NCBI GenBank assembly: GCA_016936575.1
Contig: JAFGXQ010000172.1
Location: 36,078-100,077 of the forward strand
DNA from: Deltaproteobacteria bacterium
GTDB lineage: Bacteria; Myxococcota_A; Polyangia; JAAYKL01
Direction of reading: 5' to 3'
DNA: 64,000 bases
The translations under genes and the position numbers were made by a program. Positions 29,226 through 38,938 of this stretch are shown here, piece after piece. Every line of letters begins with the position of its first letter. The stretch's first letter is position 1. The notes under the pieces were generated by a model. The model searched no databases. It was not told the origin of the DNA and worked only from the letters and a program-made list of their open reading frames with translations.

Positions 29226-30764
29226 ATGAAACAGATGTACGGCGAAAACAATTCACAAAATGAAGAACTGGCGAGAAACTTTGTGCAAACGGCATTTGAA
29301 AAAAAGCTGTTGGCCGAACAAATCGATTCTTTTTACGATTCTGTGGACGACCTCGGCGCCGAGATGGATGTAGAATCGCGAAAAAAATTATTCGAGAATG
29401 CCAGCATCCACATGAAAAAACTGGCCGGGCGACTGGAAAAACTGGAATCGCAACTTGAGCAGATGCTCCCGGCTCTGGAACAGTTCCGCGACACCATGGA
29501 CGACGAATCGGAAGCGACTCGTCTTCAACAAATTAAATCCATCGCCGACGGCGCAGCTGCCATGACCAATCCCATACAAGTGGCCCGACTGAAACCGGAA
29601 ACCCCGACACTTATGGCAATGGAACCGGCACCCATGGTCCCGGACGACGAAGAGTATGATAGTCGTTACGACGATGGGTTTGCCACGGAATACATGCGTT
29701 CCGAAGAAGAAGAAGAAGCCGACTTTGAGCATCCTGCACCGCCGTTGATAGAATCTCAAACTTCAGATATTTCAGAAGATGACACAGAGACCATTTCCAT
29801 TCACGACCTGGATGCGGCCGATATCACACCACCGGTTCTGTTCGAAAAATCGGCAGAGGAACGTCCGATTTCGTTAACTGCGCCCTTTCCCACCGCTGCA
29901 GAAGTTGCAAACTCACTTCCACCCGGCCCGGCAAGCGACGGGGCGTATTCCCAATCACAAACCACTGATAGTTCGGGATTCAACGCAAATGAAGCCGATG
30001 AATCATGGGCAAAGCTGCCCGCCGCAACCGATAGCGGACCCGAAGAGATTCAGCTGAACGACGAGGAACGAGAAGCAATAGAATCGCTTGAACTGGCCAC
30101 CCCCGATACCGATGCCCAGATACTGGAACTGACAGAACCTGCCCCCGGTGAACCCGGAAATTTGGCCAGCGTGCTGGAACCGGAAACCGAGGTGCATGAA
30201 CTGACATTGTCGAAGGTCCCCGCAGACCCTTCTCAATGGGACGAAGAAGAGCCACCCACCATCAATCTGGGCAGTTCGCTGGAAGGGGCTTCAGAAGAAG
30301 AACATATCCTGTTTTGGAAACAACAGACTGTGTCCGCTGGATCCGACGAAACACATCAGGCGACACATGAAGCGGTTACCGCACCGCCGCGACCGGTGGC
30401 AGCGCACCCGGAAGCCAACCAGGAGCCGATTGCGCTCCGCGAGCTATTTTCCGAAGAAGACAATCTCGACCACATAGAAGACTATGGCGACAACGACGAG
30501 CAGACCGACGACGAGCAAACCGAAGAGACTGAAATGGAAGCTGAATCCGACACCGATGAAGTATCGGCGGTGTACCCGCTCGAAGATTCAACCGAAACCA
30601 CACTGGAGCAGGATCTGTACGAAATGCTCGGCGCTCATCCGGTTGCGCAGCAATTCCCCAAGGGAGCCAAACAGACATTGGTCGGCCTTGGGACGTCAAC
30701 CATTGAAAAGGTAAATGCTATTGCAACGGAGGCCGATCCGGTCTCCAATGAGGGAACGAACTGA
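29226..30764 (+). CDS. Large acidic low-complexity protein (512 aa), unknown function
   Basis: Complete ORF; N-terminal coiled-coil-like segment, then a Glu/Asp/Pro-rich region. Confidence 0.75.
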   Translation: MKQMYGENNSQNEELARNFVQTAFEKKLLAEQIDSFYDSVDDLGAEMDVESRKKLFENASIHMKKLAGRLEKLESQLEQMLPALEQFRDTMDDESEATRLQQIKSIADGAAAMTNPIQVARLKPETPTLMAMEPAPMVPDDEEYDSRYDDGFATEYMRSEEEEEADFEHPAPPLIESQTSDISEDDTETISIHDLDAADITPPVLFEKSAEERPISLTAPFPTAAEVANSLPPGPASDGAYSQSQTTDSSGFNANEADESWAKLPAATDSGPEEIQLNDEEREAIESLELATPDTDAQILELTEPAPGEPGNLASVLEPETEVHELTLSKVPADPSQWDEEEPPTINLGSSLEGASEEEHILFWKQQTVSAGSDETHQATHEAVTAPPRPVAAHPEANQEPIALRELFSEEDNLDHIEDYGDNDEQTDDEQTEETEMEAESDTDEVSAVYPLEDSTETTLEQDLYEMLGAHPVAQQFPKGAKQTLVGLGTSTIEKVNAIATEADPVSNEGTN

Positions 30765-30765
30765 T

Positions 30766-31128
30766 ATGAACACAGAATCGCGTCCTCTTTCAAAGGGGCT
30801 AATCGAAGAAGCCATCTTCCTGGCGCAACGCAACGACACTCCCGGTTGCCGGGTAAAAATTGAACAGATGGATCGCCGGATTGCGCACATTCAGCAGCAG
30901 ATCGACGCCCGGCCGAACATCCCCACCGAGCTTCAGGACGCTTATCGTTCTGAAATAGACGAGCTGACATTAGAAAACATGCAGCTGACAAACAAGCTGG
31001 AGCAAACCGCGCACGCCCTCGAAAAAGCCAAAGAAGCGTATCGAAATGAACTTCAGCAAACCCGATTGTTACGAGATCGGCTGGACGAATTGGAGCACCG
31101 TCTACTCCAGTTGGTGAACAACCCTTAA
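30766..31128 (+). CDS. Small coiled-coil protein
   Basis: MNTESRPLSKGLIEEAIFLAQRND...LQDAYRSEIDELTLENMQLTNKLEQTAHALEKAKEAYRNELQQTRLLRDRLDELEHRLLQL; starts 1 nt after the upstream stop. Confidence 0.75.
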   Translation: MNTESRPLSKGLIEEAIFLAQRNDTPGCRVKIEQMDRRIAHIQQQIDARPNIPTELQDAYRSEIDELTLENMQLTNKLEQTAHALEKAKEAYRNELQQTRLLRDRLDELEHRLLQLVNNP

Positions 31129-31145
31129 GGGAGACAGAATAACCC

Positions 31146-32429
31146 ATGAGCACAAAATCAATCTCTCAATTCCACGTATACACACTTCTGGCTGTCGCAT
31201 GGTTTATCGGTATTGTCGGATTGTATCCAGGTACCGCTGCGACAAACCCGATACCCGCAGCAGATATCGTTGTGGTTCTCGATTTATCGGGGAGCATGAA
31301 ATCCACAGGCGAGGGCGATCGCTTCGATGCGTTCATCCGCTGGAATGAATCTTTTACAAACGAAGCAGACCGAATTGCGGTGGTCGCCATGGGGCACGGC
31401 GCCAAGTTGGTGGCACCCCTCAAAGAAAAGTCCGCTTTTTCGTTTTCGGACTACCGCGAACAACTCAATCATCGGGCCAAGTACACCGATGTGGCTGCAG
31501 GACTGGAAAACGCCTACTACGAACTGAAAACAAACGGACGATCGGATGCAAGCAAAATTATTCTTCTGGTATCAGACGCGCAAATCGACATGCCCAAAGG
31601 GCAGTGGGACTTGGATAATTCCCTTCGCTACCTCCACGATAGTCTCATCCCTGCGATGCAGCGCGAAAAAATGAAACTAATTGCGATAGTTCCGGAGGGG
31701 CTGAAAGCAAACTTCCCATTGTTGCAGGAACTAGCCGCGGGAACAGATGGGGTATACTTCAGAGGGCTCCCGGCCGACGCGGTAGCCGTGCGTGAAACCC
31801 ATTTGAATTCCGAAGCGTCTCAGCAACCCGCAGTACCCAAAATCGCTACTGCCCAACCGAAGCAGGCACCTTCTGCATTGCAAGCGAATTCAGTGCGGAA
31901 ACCCGTTGTAAAAAAAAATCCGTCGCCGGTGGAACAAAACAGTCAACTGAACGCGCTCGTTCCCCCCACTGCACCACAAACCAATTCGACAATTGACGGA
32001 TTCTGGTTGCTCGTCGGCATTCTTGTCGGCGGATTTGTTCTGGTGTTCGTCGCTCTCGGTGTTCTGTTTCGAAAATCCAGCAACAGGCATTCAGCGAAAA
32101 ACGACGAGCTGATGGAAGTTCTTGAGGAAGTCCAGTCCCTGAAAAAAGCTTCCCGGGAATCGGAAGTACAATCCAGACAGTTTGTGGAAGACAACGATGA
32201 ATCCGGTGAATTGGACTTTGGTGAACCCAAAGAACAATTATCGGTAAGCATGGTGGCCCCGTTCCTCGACTACGAACAAATCGGTTCCGAACCGCCGCCC
32301 AGTCCCATCGATGAAATCGTCAGCAAGCCGGCTTTTGCCGCAGATGACTTTGAAGATTCAAGTCTTTCGGTGTCAAACATGGAAACACTAATCGGTACCG
32401 CGTCGGCACCGCTGCATGAAAAAGAATGA
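31146..32429 (+). CDS. vWA domain membrane protein
   Basis: Signal sequence, MIDAS DIVVVLDLSGSMKS, C-terminal TM (FWLLVGILVGGFVLVFVALGVLFRKS) and cytosolic acidic tail. Confidence 0.85.
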   Translation: MSTKSISQFHVYTLLAVAWFIGIVGLYPGTAATNPIPAADIVVVLDLSGSMKSTGEGDRFDAFIRWNESFTNEADRIAVVAMGHGAKLVAPLKEKSAFSFSDYREQLNHRAKYTDVAAGLENAYYELKTNGRSDASKIILLVSDAQIDMPKGQWDLDNSLRYLHDSLIPAMQREKMKLIAIVPEGLKANFPLLQELAAGTDGVYFRGLPADAVAVRETHLNSEASQQPAVPKIATAQPKQAPSALQANSVRKPVVKKNPSPVEQNSQLNALVPPTAPQTNSTIDGFWLLVGILVGGFVLVFVALGVLFRKSSNRHSAKNDELMEVLEEVQSLKKASRESEVQSRQFVEDNDESGELDFGEPKEQLSVSMVAPFLDYEQIGSEPPPSPIDEIVSKPAFAADDFEDSSLSVSNMETLIGTASAPLHEKE

Positions 32430-32438
32430 GGTCTGAAG

Positions 32439-33350
32439 ATGAATAAACCGGCAATCATTCCAGTGGCAGGAGGCAAAGGGGGAATCGGCAAAAGCATCAT
32501 TGCTGCCAACATCGCAGTCACCCTGGCAAGCCAGGGGCACAATGTTGTTGCCATGGATCTGGATTTGGGCGCGTCAAATCTTCACGCTATTCTGGGAATC
32601 AAAAATTCCGAAAAGAACATTATGAACTTCGCCACCAATCACGATGTGACACTGGAGCAGATGGTATTACCCACCCGTTATTCCGGCACTAAAATTATCT
32701 GCGGCGCGGCCAACATCGCCGGAGCAGCCGACATTCCCGCTACTCAGAAGCTTCGTATCATTCACAACATCGAAACACTGCAGGCGGATTACGTAATTCT
32801 GGATTTGGGAGGCGGCAGCTCATTCAACGTCACCGACTTTTTTCTCACCGGTGAAATGGGCGTGATTGTGGTTGTTCCTGAAATCACTTCGCTGCTTGAC
32901 GCATACAGTTTCCTGAAAACCACTCTTTATCGTCGTCTGCAGATGGAATGGCAGCATGAACCGGAAATCCGTTCATTGATTGAGCAGTTTAAAAACCCAA
33001 AAAATGTGATGCAAATGCAGACCACAGAAGACTTGCTGAAACACGTACGGCTGGTAAGCGAAGAAACTGAGCACGAAATGCGCATGAAGCTGCAAAGCTA
33101 CGGTGTCAGAGTAGTTGTGAACAAAGTTCGCCAGAAAAAAGATTTTCAGGTTGCGCGAACCATTCAGCAACTCGCGATGAAGAACCTCAATCTGTCTGTA
33201 TACAACACGGGGTATGTACCTTACGATCCCACAGTGGAACATTCGGTAAACAAAATGGTTCCCTTTGTTCAACTCTTCCCGCAGAGTGCCGCCGCCCACC
33301 AGATAAGCCAACTGGCCCGCAGCCTCACTGCCTCTCCCAGCGCAGCATAA
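32439..33350 (+). CDS. MinD/ParA-family P-loop ATPase
   Basis: IPVAGGKGGIGKSIIAANIAVTLASQGHNVVAMDLDLGASNLHAILG deviant Walker A; LQADYVILDLGGGSSFNVTDFF. Confidence 0.9.
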   Translation: MNKPAIIPVAGGKGGIGKSIIAANIAVTLASQGHNVVAMDLDLGASNLHAILGIKNSEKNIMNFATNHDVTLEQMVLPTRYSGTKIICGAANIAGAADIPATQKLRIIHNIETLQADYVILDLGGGSSFNVTDFFLTGEMGVIVVVPEITSLLDAYSFLKTTLYRRLQMEWQHEPEIRSLIEQFKNPKNVMQMQTTEDLLKHVRLVSEETEHEMRMKLQSYGVRVVVNKVRQKKDFQVARTIQQLAMKNLNLSVYNTGYVPYDPTVEHSVNKMVPFVQLFPQSAAAHQISQLARSLTASPSAA

Positions 33351-33473
33351 ACCGTATTGTCATAAAAAAATGGACAGGGAAAATGGATTGAAGCTTTTGT
33401 CTTACCAGTGATATATTCGCCATAAGAACAAATTTTTCAACGGCTCACTGGAACCCCGGAAAGGAACCCCGGA

Positions 33474-34703
33474 ATGAAACGATTCATTTTTACCGCGTTT
33501 GCCATTTGCCTCTCTTTCGCTTGTTTTTCATGCGATTCAGCAGATGGCGAGCCGCAAAACAGGTTGGCTGACGACAGCGGCTACGGGTGGAACTGCCCGG
33601 AGCTTACATTCTCGTCCATTGCATGGACCGATGTCACCCCACTGGAACAATCCCCGGCGGAGTTGTTCGGCAACGCAGCGGGAACATGTACCGCACCGTT
33701 TATTCTTGACGCTGCCAATTCGGGGTTATCGCCGCAATCCGGAGAGACCGAGGTGACAGTGTCACTGGTTATGGACGAAACATCGGCGCAATTGGGAATC
33801 GCCTCCGGAACCGATAAGGAACTCGCACAATGGGAGGCGGACGAATGCGCCACGGTCAGCGTCTCTGCGCAAGGAACCGCCACCGTTGAAACAGCGGACG
33901 GCCTGTTTGCGAGTTCCGGAACCGTAACACTGACTACCAGCGGCGCCAATCCCACATTTCGAATTCGAATGTCCGTTCCTTTCGAGGAATTCAACGAAAG
34001 CTTCACTTACACCCCGTACTCTGAAACAGACGAAGCCACCGAACTGATCTACCATTTCAGCCCACCGGGAAGCGACAGTTGCAGCGGTGAAGTGGATTTG
34101 CACACCCACGCGAATCTGGATGACGGCATCGCCATGGACAGCATGGGGGTCATTGCCAATTGGTCCGATACCGGATGTGACGATGGAGAAGACGCTGTGA
34201 ATATTGATGAGGCCTACGGCACGCCGATGATGCAGCAAATCTCGGAAATATGGACTGCCGTGCAAATAAGCGGACACTGGGACGACAACACCACCGACAC
34301 GCTGCATATATCCGCAACGGTTCCCAATCCGGTCGGCTGTCGCACAAACGGTTCTATGGAAATCATTCTTCCTGCGACCATCACATACTATACGGAGAGC
34401 GACGCGCTGATGGAACGTACGGTAATCGCGGACAGCTTCTCGGTTTCCATAGACGATTCCGGTACGCTTTATTCCAGCAGTCTGTGGCTGGACGACCACA
34501 TCGCGTGTGATTCAGAAACGACGCTCGACAGTTACGGTGCGGCAGATTGCAGCACGCTTTCGGGGGTCACCATTCAATTGGGGGTGCAGTGGACAGATGA
34601 CGACGCACTGTATGTCGGAGACGGCGGTCTCTTTGTGTACGAATACAATGCAGACTCCACACCGGACGGACAGGCAAGCAATGTTAGAGAACTGTCGTTG
34701 TAG
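33474..34703 (+). CDS. Hypothetical lipoprotein
   Basis: MKRFIFTAFAICLSFACFSCDSADGE lipobox; 409 aa. Confidence 0.7.
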   Translation: MKRFIFTAFAICLSFACFSCDSADGEPQNRLADDSGYGWNCPELTFSSIAWTDVTPLEQSPAELFGNAAGTCTAPFILDAANSGLSPQSGETEVTVSLVMDETSAQLGIASGTDKELAQWEADECATVSVSAQGTATVETADGLFASSGTVTLTTSGANPTFRIRMSVPFEEFNESFTYTPYSETDEATELIYHFSPPGSDSCSGEVDLHTHANLDDGIAMDSMGVIANWSDTGCDDGEDAVNIDEAYGTPMMQQISEIWTAVQISGHWDDNTTDTLHISATVPNPVGCRTNGSMEIILPATITYYTESDALMERTVIADSFSVSIDDSGTLYSSSLWLDDHIACDSETTLDSYGAADCSTLSGVTIQLGVQWTDDDALYVGDGGLFVYEYNADSTPDGQASNVRELSL

Positions 34704-34835
34704 CAACTCATGCATCGGCGTCCCGATGCGCATATCGATTTTTGTTTCTGAACCTTGAAATTGCGTTCGAAACAGCCTACACAGGTCGATGAATGGTTGA
34801 ATTCCAAACTTGAGTTGAGAAAACGAGGAAAACAA

Positions 34836-36077
34836 ATGACAGAAAGCTACTTACAGGAAAACTTCGCCGCACGCATCGGCGGCAATATGTTCGGCAAAGA
34901 CACCACCATTTACAAATTTGAAAAAATCAAACGCGCAAAAAAGGCGGCTTTGGCGGCGAACCCCAGCTTGCCAATCATAGACATGGGAGTGGGCGAACCC
35001 GATGAAGGCGCGTTTCCGCAGGTGGTTCAGGCGTTGGCGGAAGAAGCCGGAAAATGGGAAAACCGGACCTACACCGACAATGGTATTGACGAATTCAGAC
35101 TGGCTGTTGCTCGATACATGAAGGGATTGTTCGAGGTTGAACTCAACCCGGAAAGCGAAATCGTTCACGCCATCGGCAGCAAATCGGCGCTGTCTCTGAT
35201 TCCGGCAGCCTTCATCAACCCGGGCGACATCACCATTATGACTGTTCCGGGATATCCCATCATGGGTACGTGGACCAGGTATCTGGGGGGTGAAGTGGTG
35301 AATCTACCGCTGACCACCGCAAACAATTATCTTCCCGATCTGGATTCGCTGACCGCCGATCAGAAAACTCGCGCCAAGTTGCTGTATCTCAACTACCCCA
35401 ACAACCCCACCGGCGCCTCGGCAACGATTGAATTTTTCAAAAAGGCCGTCACATTCGCCAGAGAAAACAACATACTTATCGTTCAGGATGCCGCCTATGC
35501 ACCGCTGAATTTCACCGGAAAACCACTGAGTATTCTCAGCGTGGAAGGCGGTATGGATGTGGCGGTAGAGCTGCACAGTATGTCGAAAGGATTCAATATG
35601 ACCGGATGGCGCTTGAGTTGGGTATGCGGAAACAAACTGGCAGTGAAAGCGTTTGCCAATGTGAAAGACAATACCGATAGTGGACAATTCGCAGCCATTC
35701 AGAAAGCATCGATTCAGGCGCTGGATGCGCAGGAAGAAATTACACCCAAAATATGCGAGAAATATGAGCGTCGTCTCACCCAAATGACCGAAACCTTAAA
35801 AAAAATCGGTTTCGACGCGATAGTGCCGCAGGGGTCATTCTACCTATACGTTGTCGCCCCCAAGGGAACAGCCGACGGTGCGATCTCGTTTGATTCGGGA
35901 GAGGCGTTCAGTCAATGGCTGATTAAAGAAAAACACATCAGCTCTGTTCCATGGGATGATGCCGGCAATTGCGTTCGATTCAGTGCCACGTTCGTAGCGA
36001 GGGGTGGAATGGAAGAAGAAGAACAGGTTCTGGGGGAATTTGAGAAGCGTCTGAGTGATGTGAAATTCGTCTTCTAG
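34836..36077 (+). CDS. dapL: LL-diaminopimelate aminotransferase
   Basis: IIDMGVGEPDEGAFPQVVQALAEEAGKWENRTYTDNGIDEFRLAVARY, LYLNYPNNPTGASA, ELHSMSKGFNMTGWRLSWVCGN. Confidence 0.85.
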   Translation: MTESYLQENFAARIGGNMFGKDTTIYKFEKIKRAKKAALAANPSLPIIDMGVGEPDEGAFPQVVQALAEEAGKWENRTYTDNGIDEFRLAVARYMKGLFEVELNPESEIVHAIGSKSALSLIPAAFINPGDITIMTVPGYPIMGTWTRYLGGEVVNLPLTTANNYLPDLDSLTADQKTRAKLLYLNYPNNPTGASATIEFFKKAVTFARENNILIVQDAAYAPLNFTGKPLSILSVEGGMDVAVELHSMSKGFNMTGWRLSWVCGNKLAVKAFANVKDNTDSGQFAAIQKASIQALDAQEEITPKICEKYERRLTQMTETLKKIGFDAIVPQGSFYLYVVAPKGTADGAISFDSGEAFSQWLIKEKHISSVPWDDAGNCVRFSATFVARGGMEEEEQVLGEFEKRLSDVKFVF

Positions 36078-36111
36078 AAATTCTCGTCACCTTCCCCAAA
36101 TCAGCCGTCAC

Positions 36112-37230
36112 TTATTCGGCTTCAACTTCTACTTCCACAATCTCTTCGCCAGGGCATGCCAAGCGAACTGATACTTCATTCACAGAACCCGATTCCAATT
36201 GCGCGCATGCTGCGTCACAGAACTGAATGGTGGTGCGAGCAGCGCTGGTCCATGTCCACCCTTCACCTCCGGCACAGCCGGTATCGCGACCGATTTGTGT
36301 GCCGTCAAAGGTCACCAGAACCTGATCCAAGTCCACTTCGTCCTCTCCGAACGCACCCACCTGGAATTCGCAGTTCACAACCACGGTTTCACCGATGGTG
36401 TTCAATGCGTCGGTCAGCGAGGCCGCATCGTCCGCAACCAGGTATGTATTAAATTGAGTTCCGCCTGCCTGCGCGATAGCAGTGAGTTGGTCTTCGGCTT
36501 GTTCGGCACCATCACCGAAACCGATTACAAACGTGCGAATACCGAACACATTCAACAGATTGGTGGTCACCGCAGATAATTCATCAGGTGTCGCACCGTT
36601 GTTCTGGTCAAACTGTCCATCCGTACCGCAGGTATCGGCCCCGTCCGAAATGATCACCAGATAACTGCCGCCGTTGCCGTCAAGAAACACCGGCGCATAA
36701 GACGAGTCGGCATAATTGGTCATCGCCAGCAACAGCGGGGTGGCTGCACTGGGGCCCCAATTGTCGAGTTCGTTGATAATCGTTTGACCATTATTCAGTG
36801 CCACGTCGAGAATTACATTTTCACCCACCGCGCACATATCTCCCCCGCCCTGATTGGTGGTCGTGCTTCGTGCGAACAAATCAAGCCCAAATTCAATATT
36901 CGCATCAAATGCTGTCACCATCTGCTCAATCGCACCGACTGCGTCGTTCCACTTATTGTCATCATCCATAGACAGCGACTTATCCTCAAGAATCATCAAC
37001 CTGCTGGTTACTGCTGTTAAATCCGTCGTGATGGTTTCGCAGGCGACAAAATCACCGTCCGCATCGCTATCGCCGTCGCTGTCCCCGTCCGAATCTCCAT
37101 CCGAGTCACCGTCGGTATCTCCATCCGAATCTCCATCACTTCCCGAGTCCCCGGAATTGTCGTCGCTACATCCCTGCGCCCAAATCACGGCCATCAATAA
37201 TGCGATTGCCAGTATTAACAGTTTTTTCAT
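36112..37230 (-). CDS. vWA domain lipoprotein with Ser/Asp/Gly linker
   Basis: MKKLLILAIALLMAVIWAQGCSDDNSGDSGSDGDSDGDTDGDSDGDSDGD...; MIDAS-like RLMILEDKSLSMDDDNKW. Confidence 0.88.
   Translation of the reverse strand: MKKLLILAIALLMAVIWAQGCSDDNSGDSGSDGDSDGDTDGDSDGDSDGDSDGDSDADGDFVACETITTDLTAVTSRLMILEDKSLSMDDDNKWNDAVGAIEQMVTAFDANIEFGLDLFARSTTTNQGGGDMCAVGENVILDVALNNGQTIINELDNWGPSAATPLLLAMTNYADSSYAPVFLDGNGGSYLVIISDGADTCGTDGQFDQNNGATPDELSAVTTNLLNVFGIRTFVIGFGDGAEQAEDQLTAIAQAGGTQFNTYLVADDAASLTDALNTIGETVVVNCEFQVGAFGEDEVDLDQVLVTFDGTQIGRDTGCAGGEGWTWTSAARTTIQFCDAACAQLESGSVNEVSVRLACPGEEIVEVEVEAE
37058..37143. repeat. Coding Ser/Asp/Gly low-complexity repeat
   Basis: Encodes SGSDGDSDGDTDGDSDGDSDGDSDGDSDAD in the vWA lipoprotein. 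Confidence 0.8.
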
Positions 37231-37730
37231 TTGTCCTTCTCCTTGAGTAAAAATGTTACATCTATTGTACATTTTACATTTATTGAAATTCGCCCGTCAG
37301 TATTTTCAATTTCACTTGAATTTGTTTTCACTTCTACTGCACTTCAAATTAAATCTAACAATAATTTCGTACAGTTATAAATTTCGCCACTTTTTTCCAA
37401 TCTTATTTAACAAGAGTACTTCGTCAATTATGTCGTTCTCATTCTCTTTCTGTGACGAAAAAAAATAAAAAAGACACGCGCTCGAACGAAAAGGCACACG
37501 CGATACGGTTTTTTACACACCCAGGGTGAACAATCACCATTTCACTAAAACACTGGGTCTCCATTGTATCGTATGCGTCCCATCTATCGGTACGGCTATG
37601 CTACTCATGCCTGTAGTTCAGGAATATCAGTCGGCTCTTGTTGTTCAAATCAGGATTTTTCTTTTTTTTTGCAACGCCTTCCCGAAGCGGCCGAGTACCT
37701 CCAGACATCCCATTGCCGACAAGGAGCACC

Positions 37731-38567
37731 ATGAGCGAGCTACAGATTGAAATTCGAATCGACCGACACACCGAGGCTATGTATCGATTTTCCTCATTCC
37801 CGGTAAAAATCGGACGTGATCAGCGCAACGATCTGTCCATCTGTCATAGCGCGATTGCCAGACAACTCTGTACTGCATGGATTGAATCCAACAAACTTAT
37901 TCGACTGGAGGAATGTCCCGACTTGACCAATCCGATTACCGAACACGGAAAGCCGATCATCGGCGGACTCAGTAAACAGCAAATACATGCATCCGTTGGA
38001 CCGGTTGAGTTGATCTTTTCCATTCCTCACACCGGGAAACACCGTAATAAACCAACGCACCGCCGGTTGTTCATCATCGCAGCAGTAGCATTTGCAGCTG
38101 CTGCGGTCATGTTGTTCGCCGGCGTATTTTTTCAAAACCTCAACCCGAAATCCTCGTTATCGAGTATTCAATTTCCTCTCGAAATCCGGTTTCAAATCGA
38201 CAACGAGGCAGCCGCTGCAGCCTCACAAATCGAAATGCTGAAGCAACATGCAACCGCATGTTACTACCGTCTCCCCATGAATATTCACAACCGCCGAAAC
38301 GCCATCGAACAGTTGTTGCGCGTCAGACAAATCGAAATCCGTTCAGGGATATTCAATGATAACACACAAAAGCAAATCCAAACTTGGCGGCGCACGTTTA
38401 ACCGTGCATATCGCGCGGAAGTGGCCGCCTTTATTACGGCTCAGAAATGCATGGACAGCGAACAGATAAAAGAGAGTGCTAAAAATCTCAAGGCTTACCT
38501 GGCTCGCCAGTCTCCTGCTATCTGCCGACAACTCACCTTATACGAACAGGAAGGAAATTCTCCATGA
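37731..38567 (+). CDS. FHA-like domain membrane protein
   Basis: YRFSSFPVKIGRDQRNDLSICHSAIARQL resembles a degenerate FHA core; TM FIIAAVAFAAAAVMLFAGVFF. Confidence 0.75.
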   Translation: MSELQIEIRIDRHTEAMYRFSSFPVKIGRDQRNDLSICHSAIARQLCTAWIESNKLIRLEECPDLTNPITEHGKPIIGGLSKQQIHASVGPVELIFSIPHTGKHRNKPTHRRLFIIAAVAFAAAAVMLFAGVFFQNLNPKSSLSSIQFPLEIRFQIDNEAAAAASQIEMLKQHATACYYRLPMNIHNRRNAIEQLLRVRQIEIRSGIFNDNTQKQIQTWRRTFNRAYRAEVAAFITAQKCMDSEQIKESAKNLKAYLARQSPAICRQLTLYEQEGNSP

Positions 38568-38938
38568 ATGCATTACGATTAAGCATGTTTTTCTTCATCA
38601 TGTCTGCGCAGGCGTGTTCCGGCTCCCAGTTGCCGCAATCGTCCAAAAATGCTTCGTTGCGACAAACCGCTTTGGTGTTCAAAAACGCGGGTGACCACAT
38701 CAACGCAAGCTACTATCTGGAAGCCGCCGTCGTTGAAACAGATCAACCGGACATGGCGTTGTATCAGTTGTTGGTGGAGGAGCAAATTCTCGCCGGTCGG
38801 CTACTGGCTGCACGCGATTCGCTCAAACAGCTGGAAGAAAAGTTCCCGCCGCACCCGTCCATCCAAAATCTTCGAAAGATACTTGAAGCGCTGGTCGGTT
38901 ATCCCTCTGACCGCGCGACACAGGAGGTTTCATTATGA
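38564..38938 (+). CDS. Small lipoprotein with TPR-like helices
   Basis: MNALRLSMFFFIMSAQACSGSQ lipobox; helical remainder; 4-nt overlaps at both ends. Confidence 0.78.
   Translation: MNALRLSMFFFIMSAQACSGSQLPQSSKNASLRQTALVFKNAGDHINASYYLEAAVVETDQPDMALYQLLVEEQILAGRLLAARDSLKQLEEKFPPHPSIQNLRKILEALVGYPSDRATQEVSL

Noticed and set aside
33762-34499. 245 aa minus-strand ORF antisense to the lipoprotein at 33474-34703
   Set aside because: Plus-strand frame has a clear lipobox and sensible composition; the antisense ORF is His/Arg/Gly-rich noise.
37253-37468. 71 aa ORF in the AT-rich intergenic region
   Set aside because: Composition is Phe/Leu/Ser noise expected from AT-rich DNA; no convincing ribosome-binding site or homologous motif.
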